A stretch of 64,000 nucleotides of DNA from Candidatus Aquidulcis sp. (GTDB lineage Bacteria > Chloroflexota > Anaerolineae > Anaerolineales > UBA4823). The position numbers and the translations under genes were made by a program. Location of the stretch: contig DYIZ01000007.1 in assembly GCA_020723385.1 (NCBI GenBank), forward strand, positions 1-64,000. Direction: 5' to 3'. The notes under the pieces are model-generated. The model saw only the letters and a list, made by a program, of their open reading frames with translations. It was not told the origin of the DNA and did not search any database. The first letter of the stretch is position 1. The number at the start of each line of letters is the position of its first letter. Below, piece after piece: positions 1 to 9,000 of this stretch.

Positions 1-8
1 CCCATAAG

Positions 9-35
9 GTAGGTCGGATTGCCAATCCGACCTAC
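9..35. repeat. Short dispersed palindrome, type GGTCGGATT
   Basis: A 12-bp perfect inverted repeat with a 3-nt loop: arm 9-20 pairs with arm 24-35. The core arm AGGTCGGATT recurs at 50531-50552 with almost the same loop, so this is a dispersed REP-like unit and not a one-off terminator. Confidence 0.75.
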
Positions 36-50
36 TGACCATACTGTAGA

Positions 51-81
51 GACCTCACGGGTTTTCAAAACCCGTGAGGTC
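51..81. repeat. Dispersed hairpin, type GACCTCACGGGTTTT
   Basis: A 15-bp perfect inverted repeat (51-65 with 67-81) around a single C. A mutated relative lies at 37840-37882, and hairpins of the same design (outer GACC/GACT, inner GTTT) lie at 12796-12828, 45007-45037 and 50601-50631. It could act as a terminator for a gene left of the window, but its recurrence points to a repeat family. Confidence 0.75.
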
Positions 82-97
82 TTTTCACATCAGCGGG

Positions 98-103
98 TAT
101 AAT
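98..103 (+). promoter_or_regulatory. Possible -10 box for a leaderless helicase transcript
   Basis: An exact TATAAT ends 7 nt before the GTG start at 111, which would put transcription start at or next to the start codon. No Shine-Dalgarno sequence precedes the GTG and no good -35 is visible. This is inference from spacing only. Confidence 0.4.
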
Positions 104-110
104 CCCGCCT

Positions 111-2711
111 GTGAGACTCCCTGCCCTCCTCTCCCGCTGGCGATCTGATCCCGATGTGGGCGGCAACGTGGTGGAATGGCGCACCCTGCCCGCCCGCCCG
201 GCGAAGTTCGTCCCCTTTCCCGGTGATCTGCATCCCGCGCTGGCCGCTTCCCTGCACTCGCAGGGCATCTCCGCGCTGTACACACATCAAGCCGAAGCAT
301 GGGAACACGCCCACGCTGGGCGCAGCCTTGTCGTCGTCACCGGCACTGCCTCCGGCAAGACGCTGTGCTACAACCTCCCCGTGCTCGACGCGCTGCTGCG
401 CGACCCGGAGGCGCGGGCGCTGTATTTGTTTCCGACGAAGGCATTGGCGCAAGATCAGTTATCAGTGATCAGTGATCAGTTATCAGTGATTAGTGATCAG
501 TCGTCTCTACCAACTGATAACTGTTCACTGATTACTGATCACTACCCTCTGATCTCTGGCATCTACGATGGCGATACCCCCGCCTCGGCCCGCAAAACCA
601 TTCGAGCCAACGCCCGGTTGATTCTCAGCAACCCCGACATGCTGCACACCGGCATTCTGCCGCATCACACCGCCTGGGCCGACTTTTTCCACGGGCTGCG
701 CTTCGTGGTGATTGACGAGCTGCACACTTATCGCGGCGTGTTTGGCTCGCACGTCGCAAACGTCATCCGGCGGTTGCAGCGGGTGGCGCGGCATTATGGA
801 TCATCTCCCCAGTTCATTCTCACCTCGGCGACGATTGCCAACCCGGTGGAACTGGCCCAATGGCTGGTAGAACAACCGGTGACGCTGGTGGACAATGATG
901 GCTCCGCGCGCGGGCCAAAGCATTTCCTGATCTACAACCCGCCGGTGGTGGACAAAGAATTGGGTCTGCGGCGCAGTGTGCTGTCCGAAACCGTTCGCCT
1001 GGCGGATGATCTGCTCGCCTACGATGTGCAGACAATCATCTTCGGCCAGTCGCGGCGGATGGTGGAGTTGTTGGTGAGAGGAATAAGGGAAAGAGATACA
1101 GGGGATAGGGGAATAGGGCATAAGGGTTCTCCACAGACTCTCGAATCGCCAGCCCCTATCCCCTATCCCCTATCCCCTATACGCGGATACCGCTCCGGTT
1201 ACCTCCCATCCCATCGGCGCGAGATCGAGCAAGGATTACGCGATGGCTCCGTGCGGGCGGTGGCGGCGACGACGGCGCTCGAATTGGGAATTGACATTGG
1301 CGGGATGGGCGCGGCGATCCTGGCGGGTTACCCTGGCACGATTGCTTCGACCCGCCAGCAGATGGGCCGCGCCGGGCGCGGCGATGAACCCTCGCTGGCG
1401 GTGCTGATTACGTCGGCTTCCCCACTCGACCAATTCCTGGCGCGCCACCCTGAATATTTCTTCGACCGCTCGCCGGAGCAGGCGCTGGTCAACCCCGATC
1501 ATTTGTTGATTCTGCTGGGACATTTGCGCTGTGCGGCCTTCGAGCTGCCCTTTCGGGATGGCGATTCCTTCGGGACGGTGGACCCTGAACGGCTGAGGGA
1601 ATTCCTGGATTTCCTGCGGGAGGAGGGCGTCCTCCACCGGTCGGGGGATCGCTATTTCTGGCTGGCCGATCAGTATCCGGCGCAGGCGGTTGCACTGCGC
1701 AGCGCGTCGCCCGAGTCGGTTGTTTTGAAATCCGAAGAGACGACGGTGGGGGTTGTGGATACGCTCTCGGCGGCGTGGATGGTGCATCCCGGGGCGGTCT
1801 ACCTGCACGAGGGGCAGTCGTATCTTGTGGAGGCGCTCGATCTGGAAAACGGCCAGGCCCACCTGCGCCCGATGGAGCTGGATTACTACACCGAGCCGCG
1901 TAACGAGGAGACTGTGGCGCTGGTGGAGATGCTGAGCGAGTCTGAAGCGGCGGGCGGGCAGCGGGCGCACGGCGAGTTAACCGTGACGACGAAGGTGACT
2001 GGTTTCCGCCGCGTGCGCTGGGGCACGCACGAGCAGTTGGGCTTCGAGCCGCTGGATTTGCCGCCTTCGACGCTCCAAACCACCGGCTACTGGCTGTCGT
2101 TGGCCGAAGAGACGGTGGAGAAGCTGAAGGCCGAGGGGCTGTGGACGGGTGCCCCGAACGATTACGGCCCCGGCTGGCCGGCGCTGGCGAAGCGGGTGCG
2201 GACGCGGGACGGCTTCCGCTGCCAGATGTGCGGGACGCCCGAGACGGAGCGCGCCCACGATGTGCATCACAAAATCCCGTTCCGGCAGTTCGCCTCCGCC
2301 GAGCAGGCTAACCAGCTTTTCAACCTCATTACCCTATGTCCGACGTGCCATCACAAGGCCGAGACGGCGGTGCGTATGCGCAGCGGGCTGGCTGGGCTGG
2401 CGTTCGTGCTGGGCAACCTGGCCCCGCTGTTCCTGATGTGCGATGCGCGTGACCTGGGAGTCCACTCTGATCCGCAGTCGCCGCTCGCCGATGGGAAATC
2501 AGCGGTGGTGCTGTACGACCGCGTCCCGGCAGGGATCGGCTTCAGCGCCCGGCTGTTCGATCTGCATGATGAATTGATCCGCCGCGCTCGCGAGCTGGTG
2601 TCGGCTTGCGGATGCAGCGATGGCTGCCCGTCATGTGTGGGGCCGGGAGGGGAAGGGGGAAGCGGGGGAAAACGCGAGGCGAAGGCGATTTTGGATGCGT
2701 TGGGGGGGTAG
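111..2711 (+). CDS. DEAD/DEAH-box helicase with DUF1998-type C terminus and embedded HNH motif (MrfA-like)
   Basis: 866 residues, GTG start. Superfamily 2 helicase motifs are present: Walker A GTASGKT (78-84), Walker B variant DELH (202-205), SAT (239-241) and QQMGRAGRG (416-424). The C terminus has the Cys cluster (Cys833, 835, 839, 842) typical of MrfA/DUF1998 helicases, which are linked in other bacteria to repair of mitomycin-type DNA damage. Unusually, residues about 698-752 form an HNH-like module: Cys704/Cys707, DVHHK at 717-721 and CPTCHH at 743-748. Two low-complexity palindromic inserts (about residues 116-148 and 328-358) lie in frame where the helicase core normally has short loops. 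Helicase assignment is firm; nuclease activity is inference. Confidence 0.9.
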   Translation: MRLPALLSRWRSDPDVGGNVVEWRTLPARPAKFVPFPGDLHPALAASLHSQGISALYTHQAEAWEHAHAGRSLVVVTGTASGKTLCYNLPVLDALLRDPEARALYLFPTKALAQDQLSVISDQLSVISDQSSLPTDNCSLITDHYPLISGIYDGDTPASARKTIRANARLILSNPDMLHTGILPHHTAWADFFHGLRFVVIDELHTYRGVFGSHVANVIRRLQRVARHYGSSPQFILTSATIANPVELAQWLVEQPVTLVDNDGSARGPKHFLIYNPPVVDKELGLRRSVLSETVRLADDLLAYDVQTIIFGQSRRMVELLVRGIRERDTGDRGIGHKGSPQTLESPAPIPYPLSPIRGYRSGYLPSHRREIEQGLRDGSVRAVAATTALELGIDIGGMGAAILAGYPGTIASTRQQMGRAGRGDEPSLAVLITSASPLDQFLARHPEYFFDRSPEQALVNPDHLLILLGHLRCAAFELPFRDGDSFGTVDPERLREFLDFLREEGVLHRSGDRYFWLADQYPAQAVALRSASPESVVLKSEETTVGVVDTLSAAWMVHPGAVYLHEGQSYLVEALDLENGQAHLRPMELDYYTEPRNEETVALVEMLSESEAAGGQRAHGELTVTTKVTGFRRVRWGTHEQLGFEPLDLPPSTLQTTGYWLSLAEETVEKLKAEGLWTGAPNDYGPGWPALAKRVRTRDGFRCQMCGTPETERAHDVHHKIPFRQFASAEQANQLFNLITLCPTCHHKAETAVRMRSGLAGLAFVLGNLAPLFLMCDARDLGVHSDPQSPLADGKSAVVLYDRVPAGIGFSARLFDLHDELIRRARELVSACGCSDGCPSCVGPGGEGGSGGKREAKAILDALGG
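453..544. repeat. Word-iterated palindrome inside the helicase gene (ATCAGT type)
   Basis: The left arm (453-500) iterates variants of ATCAGTG/ATCAGTT. The right arm (511-544) carries the reverse complement words around a short loop. It keeps the frame open and encodes the repetitive LSVISDQ stretch. Related TCAGC words occur just after the gene at 2712-2757. Confidence 0.85.
1091..1181. repeat. Second word-iterated palindrome inside the helicase gene (GGGGATA type)
   Basis: Left arm 1091-1126 has GGGGATAGGGGAATAGGG words; right arm 1153-1181 has iterated CCCCTAT. The arms are complementary and frame a loop of about 26 nt. The insert lies between helicase motifs IV and V and is translated in frame. 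Confidence 0.85.
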
Positions 2712-2757
2712 CGATCAGCGGTCAGCAGTCAGCCGTCAGCTTTCAGCCGCCAGCACA
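2712..2757. repeat. TCAGC-word repeat tract after the helicase gene
   Basis: Directly after the stop codon the sequence iterates GTCAGC/ATCAGC words. It resembles one arm of the element inside the helicase at 453-544, without an evident full second arm. The remaining intergenic bases to 2832 show nothing recognisable. Confidence 0.55.
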
Positions 2758-2832
2758 GAAGTGGCGGAGGAAGAAAATCCGTGTTATCCCTGAATCTGTG
2801 ATAAAAATCCGATGGAGATTATTTGCCCGCGA

Positions 2833-3570
2833 CTACAACTCCATCTTCCCCAAAAAATACGGCATCATCTTGCGCCACCACGGCCAGTCGTGATTAACAT
2901 CGTAGCCCCAAAAGTCCACACAGGACGGGATGCCCTTTGCCTCCAAAATGCGCTTCAAAGCCAGCGTGTCTTCCAACATTGGGCCTTCCCACGCCCCTTG
3001 CCCGCAGCAGATGATGATCGTGCTCTGGCGGTATTGATCGAGATACCAGGCATCGGTCAGGTTGGGCAGATAAGCCAGAGGGGTGTTGAAGTAGACCGTC
3101 TCGTCCATGTAATCGCCGATGAACAGGCTCAGGTGGAACAACCCGCTCAGAGCGATCACTGCGTCGAATACATCGGGATGGCGGAAGAAGAAATTAGGCG
3201 CATGATAAGCGCCCATCGAGCAGCCAGTGGTCATGAATTTTCCGGTTGAGGGATTGCGCTCCCGGATGAAAGGGACAACTTCTGCGATGATGTACCGGTC
3301 GTAAGCCTCGTGCCGCCGGGCGCGGTCTGCGGGATGGAGGAAGCTGTTCGCCCAGGATTGGTTGTCAATACTGTCTACGGCATACAACTGGATTTTGCCT
3401 GTCTCGATGAACGGACGGCACGACTCGACCATGCCGAAATCTTCGTATTCGTAGAAACGTCCGCCCTGGCAGGGGAAAACCACCACGGGCTTGCCGCTAT
3501 GCCCGTAGATTTTCAGCTCCATATCCTGCCCGAGCTGGCTGCTCCAATTCTTGTGGTATTCGATGTTCAT
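2833..3570 (-). CDS. Putative esterase, alpha/beta-hydrolase fold
   Basis: 245 residues. A nucleophile elbow GCSMG lies at 116-120 (Ser118), and a late His227 in the DVNHDW segment fits the catalytic histidine of esterase-D-like (PF00756-type) hydrolases. An early segment reading VVVFPCQGG (29-37) fits the first strand and oxyanion region. No signal peptide, so cytoplasmic. It lies 143 bp downstream of an ATP-grasp gene on the same strand, separated by a palindrome. Substrate unknown; the pairing suggests it hydrolyses or releases a product of the ATP-grasp ligase, but this is inference. Confidence 0.8.
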   Translation of the reverse strand: MNIEYHKNWSSQLGQDMELKIYGHSGKPVVVFPCQGGRFYEYEDFGMVESCRPFIETGKIQLYAVDSIDNQSWANSFLHPADRARRHEAYDRYIIAEVVPFIRERNPSTGKFMTTGCSMGAYHAPNFFFRHPDVFDAVIALSGLFHLSLFIGDYMDETVYFNTPLAYLPNLTDAWYLDQYRQSTIIICCGQGAWEGPMLEDTLALKRILEAKGIPSCVDFWGYDVNHDWPWWRKMMPYFLGKMEL

Positions 3571-3599
3571 GGAATCCTTTGATTGATCTGCGCCAAGGG

Positions 3600-3648
3600 G
3601 ACGACAGTCCCCGTTACCGTCATACTTGGGTCGCCGGACTGTCGTCCG
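3600..3648. repeat. Inverted repeat GGACGACAGTCC
   Basis: The 12-nt word at 3600-3611 returns as its reverse complement at 3637-3648 with a 25-nt loop. It lies between the ATP-grasp and esterase genes. It may be a terminator or another dispersed palindrome; no T-tract follows. Confidence 0.6.
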
Positions 3649-3713
3649 GTGCGAGCATCCTGGAAATTCCCAAAAAGCTCACATTTGCGGCGAAAATGGG
3701 GGCGCCGAGGGGC

Positions 3714-4877
3714 CTACGCCGGTTCATGGATGTAATCGGCGATCTCGGTGATCTCTCCCAATTCCGCTGAACGGGCCAGGTAGCCATAATCGCCCAGGGC
3801 TGCGGAGAATATCCCGCTGATCGGTGTGTGATAGATAATGTCCGCTCCGTATTTGTACAGCACCTGCTCGTGGGTGTGGGCGTAGTGCTTGCGGTACTTC
3901 CGGCCGATGTAGCAGCAGTGGTATTTGTAGTTGTATTTGGCGGTGAAGCGGTTATGGACGACAACGTGCGCCCACTCGCGGTAAATATCAATATTGTTGG
4001 CGTAGTTCCACATATCGGTGGTCAGACCCCCCGGCGGGCGGATGTTGACCTCCAGGGCCACGATCGAATTATCCGCGTTGGAGCGGAAAAACTCGAAATG
4101 GAAGAATCGCTCACGGACATCGAAAGCCCGCAGCACTTTTCGCCCGGCAACCGCCAGATCCTCTGGGATTTTTCGTAACGTGTAATAATAAACGTCGGCG
4201 TCATCATTGACCGCCTCCATGATGCCCTGGCTATACTGGAGCGACGAGTGGAAAACTGGAAGGCCGTCCTGATCGGCCAATCCATCGAAGGTGCAGATCA
4301 CACCGTCAATGAATTCTTCCATGATGTAATCCACCGGGGGCTTCTGCTCGAAGAATTGCTTCAGCTCCTCCAGGTTGTGGATTTTATAGGTCGCGGCCGC
4401 GCCGACGCCGATGTCGGGCTTGGCGACCACCGGGTATCCGGTTTCCCGGATGAGACGCTTCGCCTCCGCCAGGGTGCGGACAACCTTCCCGCGCGCCACC
4501 TTGACCCCGGCCTCGATAAAGGTTTGTTTCATCAGAGATTTCCGTTTGGATTTGGCGATCTCGGCGGTTTTTAGGCCGGGGATGTTGAAGTCAGTGCGCA
4601 GTTGCGCTTCGGTCTCCAGCCAATATTCGTTTTGCGAATCGAGACGGTCGAGTTTGCCGTGACGGTGAGTGAAGTATCCCATCGCTCTGAGCAACTCGTC
4701 GTAGCTGTGCATATTGTTGACGAGGTAATATTCGCTCAGAACGGCTCTAAGCTCCGGGCGCAGGTTATTGAAGGGTTCATCGGCCAACCCCAACACGTTG
4801 ACACCCAGGTCGTGCAGGCCCACGCAAAATTGGTAATAATTGGGCGGGAAATGGGGGGACATGAAAACGAAGTTCAT
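3714..4877 (-). CDS. ATP-grasp domain ligase of unknown substrate
   Basis: 387 residues. The N-terminal third is a pre-ATP-grasp Rossmann-like domain. Residues about 110-310 look like an ATP-grasp fold: YPVVAKPD for the ATP-binding lysine strand, IMEEFIDG for the hinge, and ALEVNIRPPGG for the metal-binding Glu/Asn region. The family makes acyl-phosphate intermediates and forms C-N or C-S bonds. Translation starts at ATG 4877, with a purine-rich AAAGGAGAG a few bases upstream. Probably co-transcribed with the esterase downstream. The specific ligation cannot be named from sequence. Confidence 0.8.
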   Translation of the reverse strand: MNFVFMSPHFPPNYYQFCVGLHDLGVNVLGLADEPFNNLRPELRAVLSEYYLVNNMHSYDELLRAMGYFTHRHGKLDRLDSQNEYWLETEAQLRTDFNIPGLKTAEIAKSKRKSLMKQTFIEAGVKVARGKVVRTLAEAKRLIRETGYPVVAKPDIGVGAAATYKIHNLEELKQFFEQKPPVDYIMEEFIDGVICTFDGLADQDGLPVFHSSLQYSQGIMEAVNDDADVYYYTLRKIPEDLAVAGRKVLRAFDVRERFFHFEFFRSNADNSIVALEVNIRPPGGLTTDMWNYANNIDIYREWAHVVVHNRFTAKYNYKYHCCYIGRKYRKHYAHTHEQVLYKYGADIIYHTPISGIFSAALGDYGYLARSAELGEITEIADYIHEPA

Positions 4878-4952
4878 CGCGTTTCTCTCCTTTGTAGCGG
4901 ACGGCGTAATTATGGTGGAAAAACCCCGCTTCGGTTGATTGGTTACGGGCTG

Positions 4953-6035
4953 TTACGCCTCGATCAAACCCCCGCCCAGGCAGATTTCATCGTTGTAAAA
5001 AACGACTTGCTGTCCTGGGGTGATGTCGCGCAGCGGGAAATCGAATCCCACGTGGGCGCGGCCGCCCTCGATGGGTATGACTGTCCCCCAGGCTTCGGCA
5101 GCCTTGTAGCGAATCTTGATCTGCGCCCGGAGGGGGGCGGTGGGCAGCTCGCCGCTGATCCAGTTGACGCTGGATGCCGTCAACGTCTGCCCGCCCAGTT
5201 CCGCCACGGTCCCCACGATCAACGCGTTGTGGGCAGCATCCTTCCCCAGCACGTACAACGGCTCCGGTGCGCCGATGCCCAATCCCTTGCGCTGCCCGAT
5301 AGTGTAAAACGCCAGCCCGTGATGCCCGCCAAGCTGCCGCCCATCTTTGGCGAGGATCGGGCCGGGCTGGTCAACCCCGGGGGCGTGGCGGCGCAGGAAA
5401 TCGCGATAATCCGAGCTGCCCAGGAAACACAAATCCTGGCTCTCGGCGCGTTCCGCCACCGGCAGGCCGAAGTCGCGCGCAAGCTGGCGCACCTGCGGCT
5501 TGGTGAACTCGCCGAGAGGGAACATGGCATGGCCGAGCTGCGCCTGTGTCAAAATACTCAACACGTAGGATTGGTCTTTGAGCGGGTCAACGCCGCGCAA
5601 CAATTGGAGCGTGTTTCCCATCGCCGGGAGAAGGGGAGACACTCGCGCGTAATGCCCGGTCGCCAGGAAATCGGCCCCCATCGCCAGCGCACGGTTCAAC
5701 AGGAAATCCCAGCGGATATAGCGGTTGCACGCCAGGCACGGGTTAGGGGTGACGCCATGCGTGTAGCCATCAATAAATTCACGGACAACCGTACCGTGAA
5801 AGATGGATTGGGCGTCCACCGCGTAAAACGGAATCCCCAATTTTGCCGCCACCCGCCGCGCCAGCGCCATCGCATCGGGGGTACAGCAGCGATTGGATTC
5901 TTCGCTGCCCTCCTCGGACCACAGGCGCATCATCATCCCGATGACATCATGCCCCTGCTGCTTGAGCAGGGCTGCTGCCACCGAACTGTCCACGCCGCCC
6001 GACATGGCAACCACCACACGCTTCGTCTCAGCCAT
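4953..6035 (-). CDS. mnmA: tRNA-specific 2-thiouridylase
   Basis: 360 residues, normal family length. It adenylates and thiolates U34 of Lys, Glu and Gln tRNAs using persulfide sulfur. The PP-loop SGGVDSS lies at 12-18. The catalytic cysteine pair is Cys103 in the PNPCLACN segment and Cys204 in the DLCFLG segment, matching the family pair (Cys102/Cys199 in E. coli). A barrel domain follows from about 215. The start overlaps the end of the upstream cyclase-ATPase gene by 8 nt, and a cysteine desulfurase lies further upstream on the same strand, so sulfur donor and acceptor enzymes are in one transcription unit. Confidence 0.97.
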   Translation of the reverse strand: MAETKRVVVAMSGGVDSSVAAALLKQQGHDVIGMMMRLWSEEGSEESNRCCTPDAMALARRVAAKLGIPFYAVDAQSIFHGTVVREFIDGYTHGVTPNPCLACNRYIRWDFLLNRALAMGADFLATGHYARVSPLLPAMGNTLQLLRGVDPLKDQSYVLSILTQAQLGHAMFPLGEFTKPQVRQLARDFGLPVAERAESQDLCFLGSSDYRDFLRRHAPGVDQPGPILAKDGRQLGGHHGLAFYTIGQRKGLGIGAPEPLYVLGKDAAHNALIVGTVAELGGQTLTASSVNWISGELPTAPLRAQIKIRYKAAEAWGTVIPIEGGRAHVGFDFPLRDITPGQQVVFYNDEICLGGGLIEA

Positions 6036-9000
6036 CGCCGATCACCTCCCGGACGCCCGGCCAGTTCAGGTATCCCTGACGCAGCTCGGCGTCGTTGGTC
6101 TGGCGCAGCGTCTCTTCCGCCGATTGCCGGCCTGCCTCATGCCAGAGTCGGCTTTGATGGCTGTCCCCACAGCGGGCGTAGTAATTACTCATCGCTGATT
6201 GGATGGGAACAAAACAACATCGAAGATTTCCCGCCTCGGCTCGCTCCCAGGCAGAGCGCAATAGCGCCTCAGCGGAAATGAGATCTCCCATATCGAGCAG
6301 CGCTCGCCCTTTGACAGCCAACAGCTCGATCCGGCAGCGATGGAACATTGTCTGATCAGAATCGAGAACCTCATCTGCAAGCGCAACAACCCCGGAAGGG
6401 TCGCGTCGGGCGGCAGCCAGCTCGCAGCGCACGAGATACAGCCAACCGTGTAGTGCAAAAAAATCGGTTGAGAAGCCCAAGATGGTTTGGCTGGCTTCAT
6501 CCAAAATTTCTGAAGCCTTCTCGAGCTGCTGTTGATAGACTGCCAGGCGCGCCGCCGCTACTCTTTGAGCAAGCCGGATCGCCTCCGGCCACATGATGGA
6601 TATACGGGCCGAGGCCGCTTCGATTAGCCTGGTCAACGCCGAGAAATGCTCCCCTGCGCCCAGCGAAGCGATCGCCAGAACAGCGCGGACCACCGTCCGG
6701 CTGAAAAGCGCCACCAGCCCGGCCTGCTCCGATAGACGAAGCGCATTACCGAAAGCCTCGATGCTCTCATCGAACCGCCCCAACTCGAAGCAAGCCAACC
6801 CACGAATATCCATCGCAAAAGCCTGATTCCAACGGTTTCCGATGGCTTCACTGAGCCGGTAAGCCTCATCGGCCAGCGCCAGCGCTTGCTCCGATTTCCC
6901 GGAGTCGTGCATGATGTCCCCGGCGCTGTTGAGATTATCGGCCAGCATGGGGAAATTGCCCAGCTCCCGCCAAAGCTGCCGCGCCTCTTCCAACAGCGCC
7001 ATCGCCCGATCATAATCGCCGATGCGCGAATAATAGGGATGAATATCCTGTAAGGTATATGCCAGTTGCTCGCGCAAATCCAATTCACGTGATAAGGCGA
7101 GCGATTGCTGACCGTGTTCGATGGCAGCCTCGAATTCGCCTTGCCAGCGAAGGGCCAGCAGCAAAATCCAATGCAGCCGCGCTTGTGCGGCCCGGTCGCC
7201 GGCCTGCTGCGCCAATTGTAAAGCGCGGTTTGCCAGGTGTTGCCCTTCCTCGGAGTCTGCCACCGTAGTGGGCGTGGCGTGCAGTTTGGCATGTTCGGTC
7301 AATGCAGCTAGCTCGATAGCCAGGTTATCGAGCGACTTCCCGGCGGCAGCCATTTCAGAATAATTTTCCAAAGCCTGTTTGAATTGGGCGCTCAGCTCGA
7401 AGGCGCGCCCGCGCTGTAGATACAGATGGCGCAGCATCTTCGGGCTGGCAATGCCCGCGGCGCGTTTGACAATTTCCAGCGCCCGCGAGTACAAGCCAAT
7501 TGCCTCGGGGAGGGCGAACTTTCGGAAGGCCACATCCCCGGCCAGCGTATTGTAGCGCAAGGCGCGCGGGAAATCCTCGGCTGCGTCGAAGTGATAGGCC
7601 AGGGTGACAGCGCGCTCTTCCTGCTGACTGGCATAGAACGTCTCCAGCACTTCGCCCACCGCCAGGTGCAGACGTTTTCGATCCTGCCGCAGGATGGATT
7701 GATAAGCGGCTTCGTACACCAGCGTGTGGCGGAAGCGGTATTCGGCTTCCGGCTCCGGCTCCACCGATTGGAGGATGCCAGCCCGCTCCAGCTCGTCGAG
7801 AGTCTCCACCGGGGTTTCACCGGCCCCTTTCAATACCACGTCGAGCACCCGCCGGGAGAAGCGCCGCCCGATCACCGTCGCCACTCGCAAAATCTGGCGC
7901 GCGGCATCCGGCAGCCGGTCAACCCGCGCCATCAGCAATCCTTGCAAAGTCGCCGGAATTTCGATCTCCTGGGTGTCATCCAGTGAAATCCAGCCTCCAG
8001 CCTTGCGGAAGATCACCCCCCGGTCAATTAGGATGCGGATGATCTCTTCGATGAAAAACGGATTGCCCTCCGCCCGTTTGAGAATCAGCGAACGCACCGG
8101 TGCCGAAAGGGATTCGCCTTCGAGCAGGTTCGTCACCAGCCTTTGGCTTTCTGCCTCCGAGAGCGGTGGCAGCATCAGCTCGATGCGTTCGGGCGCAGGA
8201 TTGTCGCGCACGGTCGAAACCAGCGCCCAGGCGGGCGCGTCGGCGTCCGGGCGGACGACGAAACAGAACAGCACCGGCGCTTCGTTGGCCAGCGGCAGCA
8301 GCCGGGTTGCCAGCCCTACGGAAGAGGGGTCGGCCCAATGGAAATCTTCGAGCACCAGCGTCAGCGGTTGTTTGGCAGTCAGCGACGTGAGCACCCGCCG
8401 CAGCGCTTCGACGTATCTCTCCTGCAGCACTTGCGGGTCGAGCTGGCTGATCGTCGCCAGGGTGGATGCCTCGAGCGGCAGTGAAAGCAGATGACTCAGG
8501 TAAGTACAGGTGTAGTCATCCGGCTCGACTGAGCCGTTGCGTGCCAACTTTTGCACGGCCTCGGCGAGTTTGGATTCGGGATCGCCCGGATGCACCTCGG
8601 CCAGGGCGCGCACCAGATCGGTCGCCAACCGGTAGGCCAATCCCTGGCCGTAGGACAGGCAGTGTTCGCCTGCCCAGCGGATCTCGGGATAATGGGATTG
8701 GGCGGTGGCCTGCCACTCGTTGACGAGACGGCTTTTACCCAGGCCGGGATCGCCGAGCACGAAGACCACGCCGCCTTTGTCCGTTCGCAGCGAGCGGCTC
8801 AAACCGAGCAGTGACGCCATCTCGGTCTCGCGGCCCACCATCGGGCTGGACAGGCCGAGCAGGCCGCGCATCGGGCTGGGTTGTGCTTTCGGCCCGATAA
8901 GGCGGTAGATTTTAACCGGCTCGGAGCGGCCGCGGATCGGCGCTTCGCCGCGTGGCTCGAAGTCGAAGCGCGCCGCAGACAGATGGTGAGTTTCCTCGCC

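Noticed and set aside
453-544. CRISPR-like short direct repeats
   Set aside because: Repeat words are 7-8 nt with no unique spacers and lie in a coding frame as an inverted pair; no cas genes.
4602-6281. 559-codon open frame on the + strand
   Set aside because: It runs antisense through the ATP-grasp gene end and mnmA and has no family motifs; mnmA is certain on the other strand.
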